Source: Tubulanus polymorphus (Eukaryota; Nemertea; Palaeonemertea; Tubulaniformes; Tubulanidae). From it: 64,000 bases of DNA. Below are positions 59,269-64,000 of this stretch, piece by piece. The notes under the pieces were generated by a model. That model did no database searches. It was not told where the DNA came from and worked only from the letters and a program-made list of their open reading frames with translations. The DNA lies in NCBI RefSeq assembly GCF_964204645.1, contig NC_134036.1, positions 2,903,501 to 2,967,500 of the forward strand. The letters run 5' to 3'. A program made the position numbers and the translations under genes. Each line of letters begins with the position of its first letter. The first letter of the stretch is position 1.

Positions 59269-62200
59269 ATGGTGAGGCCTGCCGGCGTCCGCGAACCAGG
59301 ATTCTTATTCATCATTGTACTGATTTCATATTTCATTGGATCGACTCAAAACAGCTCAACCGTCGTCCGAATAGGTAGGTTATTAACAATAAATATAAAA
59401 ATGTCATCTGCGTAATCTATTACACCAACCCACTCGAGCGCTAGGAGGCCTATTTCATTAAGTTCTAGATGCGTGTAGAAAAGCTATTTTGAGGGAGGTC
59501 TATCAGTAATCCATGGACGGTAAATGATTTTGTATAACTGTTCCTCTTGGTAAGAATTTCACTCCCGAAGTTGAACGGATAATCGAAAAGAATCAAGTAC
59601 CGCACCTTAACATTGACTTGAAATTTAGCTAACAACTGTTTGTGAGATTTGAATACTAAAATTTCTTGCCTCAATTTTTCCTCGAAACCTCAACATTCAT
59701 AGTCTAACATATGCGCTGTTTCCAGAGTTTAAATGTAAGCTGTCGATTTAGAAATTTAACTGTGGAAATTTTTGTACCGGTATTATTCGGACATTTGGGA
59801 TCGAAAAGCTTGTTGTACCGTAGCTGAATTCTTATGCAGCTTAGTGCCAATACGTCACAGCGACCTTGCTTTTGAAGCACTGTCCCTAATTTGGGCCAAC
59901 TTAATACACTGGCGTGTCCTTGAAGCACCGGGAAAAGTACTAGTGAATTTAATGAGAGAAATCTTTGAAAGTTCTGCTCCAATTTGCATTGTGACAGATT
60001 CGAATTCTCTTCTTAATTGAGACTACACGCGAATAGCGTTGGTTATTAGCCGTACTTCCAAGCCGCGGACAACCTTTCCAAATATTGACATAACGGCGAT
60101 AGAAATTATCGATTGTAAAACGACTGAAGGGTTTAAGCTTTAACTCAATGGAAACCTTACGAGGAGAGATTACCGTCATCCAGGCTACTTCATCGAACTA
60201 ACACCGGAACACATGTGATTTTCTCGGTATGGTAACTCGACGGTATAAAGTGTTTACCTCGTCGCGCCATTAGCAAAAATGACGAATACACTCGTGCGAA
60301 TGAATGTTTGTTCTGATACTCGAGTTGCAAAGCGGGTCTAATTTCGCACGTATCGATAAAACCCGATATTTTAAGTACGCCGTCAAAAAAAAATAGCACG
60401 CGAGATAAGATATTGAAAATCTACTCAATATTGGATGCAGTGATAATATGTACGCTCAGAGCGAAGAAAGTAAAGCACCTTGACAATGACAGTTTATACA
60501 GGTTATACCGCACAAATGATGCTGATTTTCACTAATTGTAATAATGATGCGTACTGATATTCAAAACTCTTGAAACTTATCGACTCTCTTGATTACTGAG
60601 TAATTTGACGATAAGGTGTTAGCCTACTGAGGGTCTTACCCCCTTAATTGAGTAATTTAAACAGGAACAAACACGAAAGGTGTTACTGAAGGTTTTAGAT
60701 AAGGTTTGTGTAAGGTGTTGATGAGAGTCTTACCCCCTTTGAAGTTTGAACAGAAATATGAACGTTGCTACCGACAGTTTTGTACCTTGATTACTGAGTA
60801 ATTTAAACAAAAATATAGATGAAGGTTTCATTCAGGGTCTCCCCCCTTTATAGCCTAACTGTAATAAATGAGTGTGTATATGTTTCTGGTTAAATTGATA
60901 TTAATAGAAAAAAGCGGATAGCTATATTCGTGACTATTAATGAAAATGATTCATTAACCATTTGTCTCAAATTGGCTTAGACAACACAGCTCTCCGCTTT
61001 TCGTAAAATGAAAAAATAAATAGATAGGCCTAGTCCTAAATAAAGCATGTTAATTTCTGATGATATTTCTAGGTGGTATATTTGGTAATACGGCAGCGGC
61101 GGAAGAGTCGGCCTTTCGGTACGCCGTAGAATACGTCAATCAGCGCCATCTATTAGGCGTTGATTATACCCTGGATTATTTGCTCAACACAACGTCCGTA
61201 TTAGCATCGTTTGAAAGTATACAGCATGGTAAGTGCTGCCACCTAACTGCGGTGTCGGTGGTAATGACAACAGAAAGACCATTTGAATTGTTCCTAAATA
61301 ACTCTCTTCGCTTATCTCATCCTCATTATTCTTCATTGTCTCTCCTTGTTTTTTTCTCTCTCTCTTCTTTTTTTTTTCTTTTTTTTGCTTTTCAAGGGTG
61401 CTTGCTATAGCGGTTTTTGGCCTTTGCTTGGCCCTCATAAGAAAGCCTCCTTAATTTTATTTTTTGTTCTATTTGTAAATATTCTTATAACATGCTTTCT
61501 TATGAAATAAATTGAAATTGAAATTGAATTGAAATACATGTATTGGTAAATCTAAATGCTCTGTAATCACACCGAATATAAAACGGATGTCCATGATAAG
61601 ATGTTAAGAGGAATTAATATTTGAATGAGTCGCAGATATAATCATGTTGATTATGATGTTGATTCCCTTGTTTTTGCAGCCTGTAACCAGATCGAATCTG
61701 GTATATTTGCGATTGTTGGTCCACTCAGTTCAACGCCGACGAAAGCAGTCCACCCTATTGCTCAACATTTCCACATTCCGCAGATTGCTCCCGTCGCAAC
61801 TAATCCACTTCTCAGTAAGTTGTCGAAAACCGCTCTAGGTACCACAATCTTGCATTATGGAAATATTCACCATCATATTGTGAAGTGTGGACGATCAATT
61901 TTTGAAAGCGCGCTGATAAAATGTCTAATATCTGGTGTTTGTTGTTCATTTTCAATTAAAAATGTCTTAAGTGAAGCACTGAACACATATGAAGTGTGGA
62001 CGATCAGCTTTTGAAAATGCGCTGATAAAATGTCTAATATCTGGTGTTTGTAGTTCATTTTCAATTGAAAATGTCTTAAGTGAAGCACAGAACACATGTG
62101 AAGTGTGGATGACCAATTTTTGGAAAGTGTGCTAATAAAATGTCTAATATCTGGTGTTTGTAGTTCATTTTCGATTAGAAATTTCTCAGGTGAAGTGTGG

Positions 62201-64000
62201 ATGACCAGTTTTTGAAAGTGTGCTGATATATGTCCAATATTTGGTGTATGTAGTATATTTTCAATTATGCATATTAGGAAGAATGATAATCATGTTTCGA
62301 ATGTCTATGGTGCAGGGACCACACTATAGGGTATGGGTGCCTGCATTGACAAATCTCAAAGCTTAGCCAAATATTCTATCGTGTTTTTTTTCTATCATTC
62401 TAGGTCAGCTCAATAATTTTCCGTACCTGGTTCGTCTATTGCCCTCCGATATTCTGCAGAGCATGGCTCTAGTTGATCTGGTGAAATATTTCGGCTGGAA
62501 GAAAATGGCCATCATCACCTCTAATTCCGACTACGGTAAGCGAGGATGATTTTCGATGGATAAGTTTGAAAGACTTGTATGTTATAATGTAATTGAAATC
62601 ATAATTTTATGGTCACAATCCTAGATTAAGAGTGTAACAATCTCGGATTGATAGGTCTTGATTGATAGGATTGATATTCTCTATACTTGTACTGTAACAA
62701 TTATGCTGATTCGAATAGAAAAATTAAGCTAAATTCAACGTCAACATTGACAATAAAGCTAGATCGTAGACATCTTTTCTAACTTGTTTCTGTTATGAAA
62801 TTGTCGATTGATAGTTTTGTATTATAGGTACGAATGGTCTGGTGCGGTTTCAGGCCGAAGCTGGCAAACTAGAATGGAGAATAGTAGGTGTACAACAGTT
62901 TAGCGTAACTAACAACGCATCGCAGGTCGATGCAAGAACCCAACTGTTAAACATTAGGTCAACCGGTAAGCTGCCTTCGAATCTTTCTCGGGAAGATTCT
63001 CAACCGGTACGATCCCAAATTAGGTTTCACGTCAAATAAAGGCATGATATTCATGTTTTCCAGGCGTCAGAGTTGTGATATTGAATTGTCTGGCTGTTTT
63101 CGGATCGGTGGTGTTAAAACAAGCCCGTGATCTTGGTATGACATCAGCTGGATGGGCGTGGATCGTTACTGATGGAATGACCGGTTCTGTAAGTGCACAT
63201 TCAGACCCCACTAGTATAAAGCTACAAAATTGATACCATGTTTCTCATTTCTTTTGAGCTTAAAAGTTGTCTACCCTGTACATAACTTTAAAAAAGAAAC
63301 ATGAACAGGCTAACCATAACAGACCCGACATATAGAAATAAGCTGATTACAAACTTGGATCCACCCTGAATTTTGTTCCCGAATGTCAACAGATCACAAT
63401 TGATCTAAAACTGGCAAATAACAAATTTGCATGCCGTGATAGATGGTTTCTTATATATTCTTCATACCGAAATTTTTTTGGTCCCTAAATACATATTTTT
63501 TTCGAACAGGAAACGTTGATCGAATCGTTTCCAGTACCGGATTTTCTACAAGGTCTGATCGGCACAGCACCGGTTAACGGACTAGGCGCGCTGACCGACT
63601 TTAAGGACGAATGGATGAGTTTAAACACGACTGAGTATCCCGGTGCTGGACACGAGATGGATGTGAGTATATGTGGAAAGATCTCGTAGCCCCTTCTCCG
63701 GATTTCCCGTTTCATCTACATACTTCAATAGTGAAAAGACGCTCGAAATTGAGCTAGATATGACTTTAGTTTGGTCAAATGATCATTGGTAGCAGTTCAA
63801 CTTGTCTGAACTCATTTTATCATCGAGTCCAACTTACCCACTTTTATTGGTCTTATTGGCATTAAAAACTGATTTGGAAATATTTCCATTGTTGTGTCGG
63901 ATGATCAAATCCCTGGCCGGATAGACTATTAACTTGTCTCACCAATTCCGCTTAAAATATTTCTACTTCAGGTCTATGCTAGTAGTATTGCCGATGCTGT
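59269..64000 (+). CDS. Ionotropic glutamate receptor-like gene, N-terminal part (cut by window end)
   Basis: Eight exons in phase: 59269-59374, 61073-61228, 61680-61814, 62404-62535, 62828-62965, 63064-63188, 63510-63662 and 63972 to beyond 64000. They encode a signal peptide (MVRPAGVREPGFLFIIVLIS) and about 300 residues of an amino-terminal ligand-binding-like (LIVBP-type) domain. Motifs are VVRIGGIFGN, EESAFRYAVEYVNQR, ACNQIESGIFAIVGPLSS, YLVRLLPSDILQSMALVDLV, YFGWKKMAIITSNSDYGTNG and WAWIVTDGMTGS. RIGGIF near the start and the CNQI...AIVGP block favour iGluRs. The LLPSD/FGW/SDYG run is also seen in class C GPCRs and guanylate cyclase receptors, so the pore or 7TM part outside the window must decide. 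N-x-S/T sites (NSS, NTT, NNAS) fit an extracellular domain. It would act at the plasma membrane, probably of neurons. Confidence 0.75.
60595..60860. repeat. Diverged ~100-bp repeat in intron 1 of the receptor gene
   Basis: TTGATTACTGAGTAATTT and GGGTCTTACCCCCTT-like phrases recur three times with changes. Confidence 0.6.
61390..61535 (+). mobile_element. 3' end of a non-LTR retrotransposon (CR1/L2-like tail), intron 2
   Basis: A LINE-like 3' UTR (GGTTTTTGGCCTTTGCTTGG ... ATAAGAAAG) ends in AATAAATTGAAATTGAAATTG followed by more ATTGAA units. The short-motif tail in place of poly(A) is typical of CR1/L2-type elements. Confidence 0.65.
61880..62240 (+). repeat. ~108-bp tandem repeat, 3.4 copies, intron 3
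   Basis: GAAGTGTGGACGATCA(A/G)(T/C)TTTT marks unit starts near 61881, 61990, 62099 and 62192. Units share GTCTAATATCTGGTGTTTGT and CATTTTCAATT. Confidence 0.9.

Overview
The window is nuclear DNA of an animal. Genes are split by many short GT-AG introns with consensus splice sites, a tRNA lies alone between genes, and most of the sequence is AT-rich intergenic or intronic DNA full of satellites, foldback elements and retrotransposon remnants. The gene set (LEO1, TLNRD1, a GT31 glycosyltransferase pair, a Ly6-type protein, an S1 protease and an ionotropic glutamate receptor) fits an invertebrate bilaterian. A lophotrochozoan such as a mollusc, annelid, nemertean or brachiopod is my guess, but nothing here fixes the phylum. 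Gene models were assembled by hand from splice sites and codon phase. No alignment, database search or transcript was available.

Layout. 1-7870 is a satellite array with a monomer of about 515 bp built from related ~107-bp subunits. It stops just before the last two exons of a coiled-coil gene (+, 8038-9464). 9700-20500 has no recognised gene. It holds a duplicated composite block (A1...B1 and A2-B2), a (TA)66 microsatellite and an array of 24-bp palindromes. LEO1 (-, 20972-26980; Paf1 complex) has an unusual Ser/Gly/Pro/Ala/Arg repeat domain and carries several foldback elements in its introns. TLNRD1 (+, 29053-30620) is divergent from LEO1. A GU-only perfect hairpin (31344-31401) and a tRNA-Gly(UCC) (-, 31681-31751) follow.

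33465-37150 (+) encodes an 809-aa secretory single-pass membrane protein with a Ser/Thr/Asn-rich ectodomain and a short charged tail; the family is unknown. 38071-40594 (+) is a 7-exon secreted trypsin-like protease with an N-terminal clip-like cysteine domain. 40951-42129 and 46468-47640 (-) are tandem copies of an intronless beta-1,3-galactosyltransferase-type gene, duplicated with several kb of flank. Between and after them are a 60-bp minisatellite, a MITE, a truncated LINE and hammerhead-like motifs. 52394-54463 (-) is a 4-exon Ly6/uPAR-type three-finger protein, with a decayed copy of its first exon at 55655-55720. 56902-57430 is a minisatellite. From 59269 to the window end (+) are the first eight exons of an ionotropic glutamate receptor-like gene, cut off by the window edge inside the amino-terminal domain.

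The genes do not form an evident pathway. The coherent themes are local tandem duplication (satellite, A/B block, GT31 pair, Ly6 exon) and repeated colonisation by small inverted-repeat elements. The points most worth following up are the LEO1 repeat domain, the clip-like protease, the Ly6 gene, the hammerhead-like motif group at 45.6-53.3 kb, the palindrome array and the GU-only hairpin.
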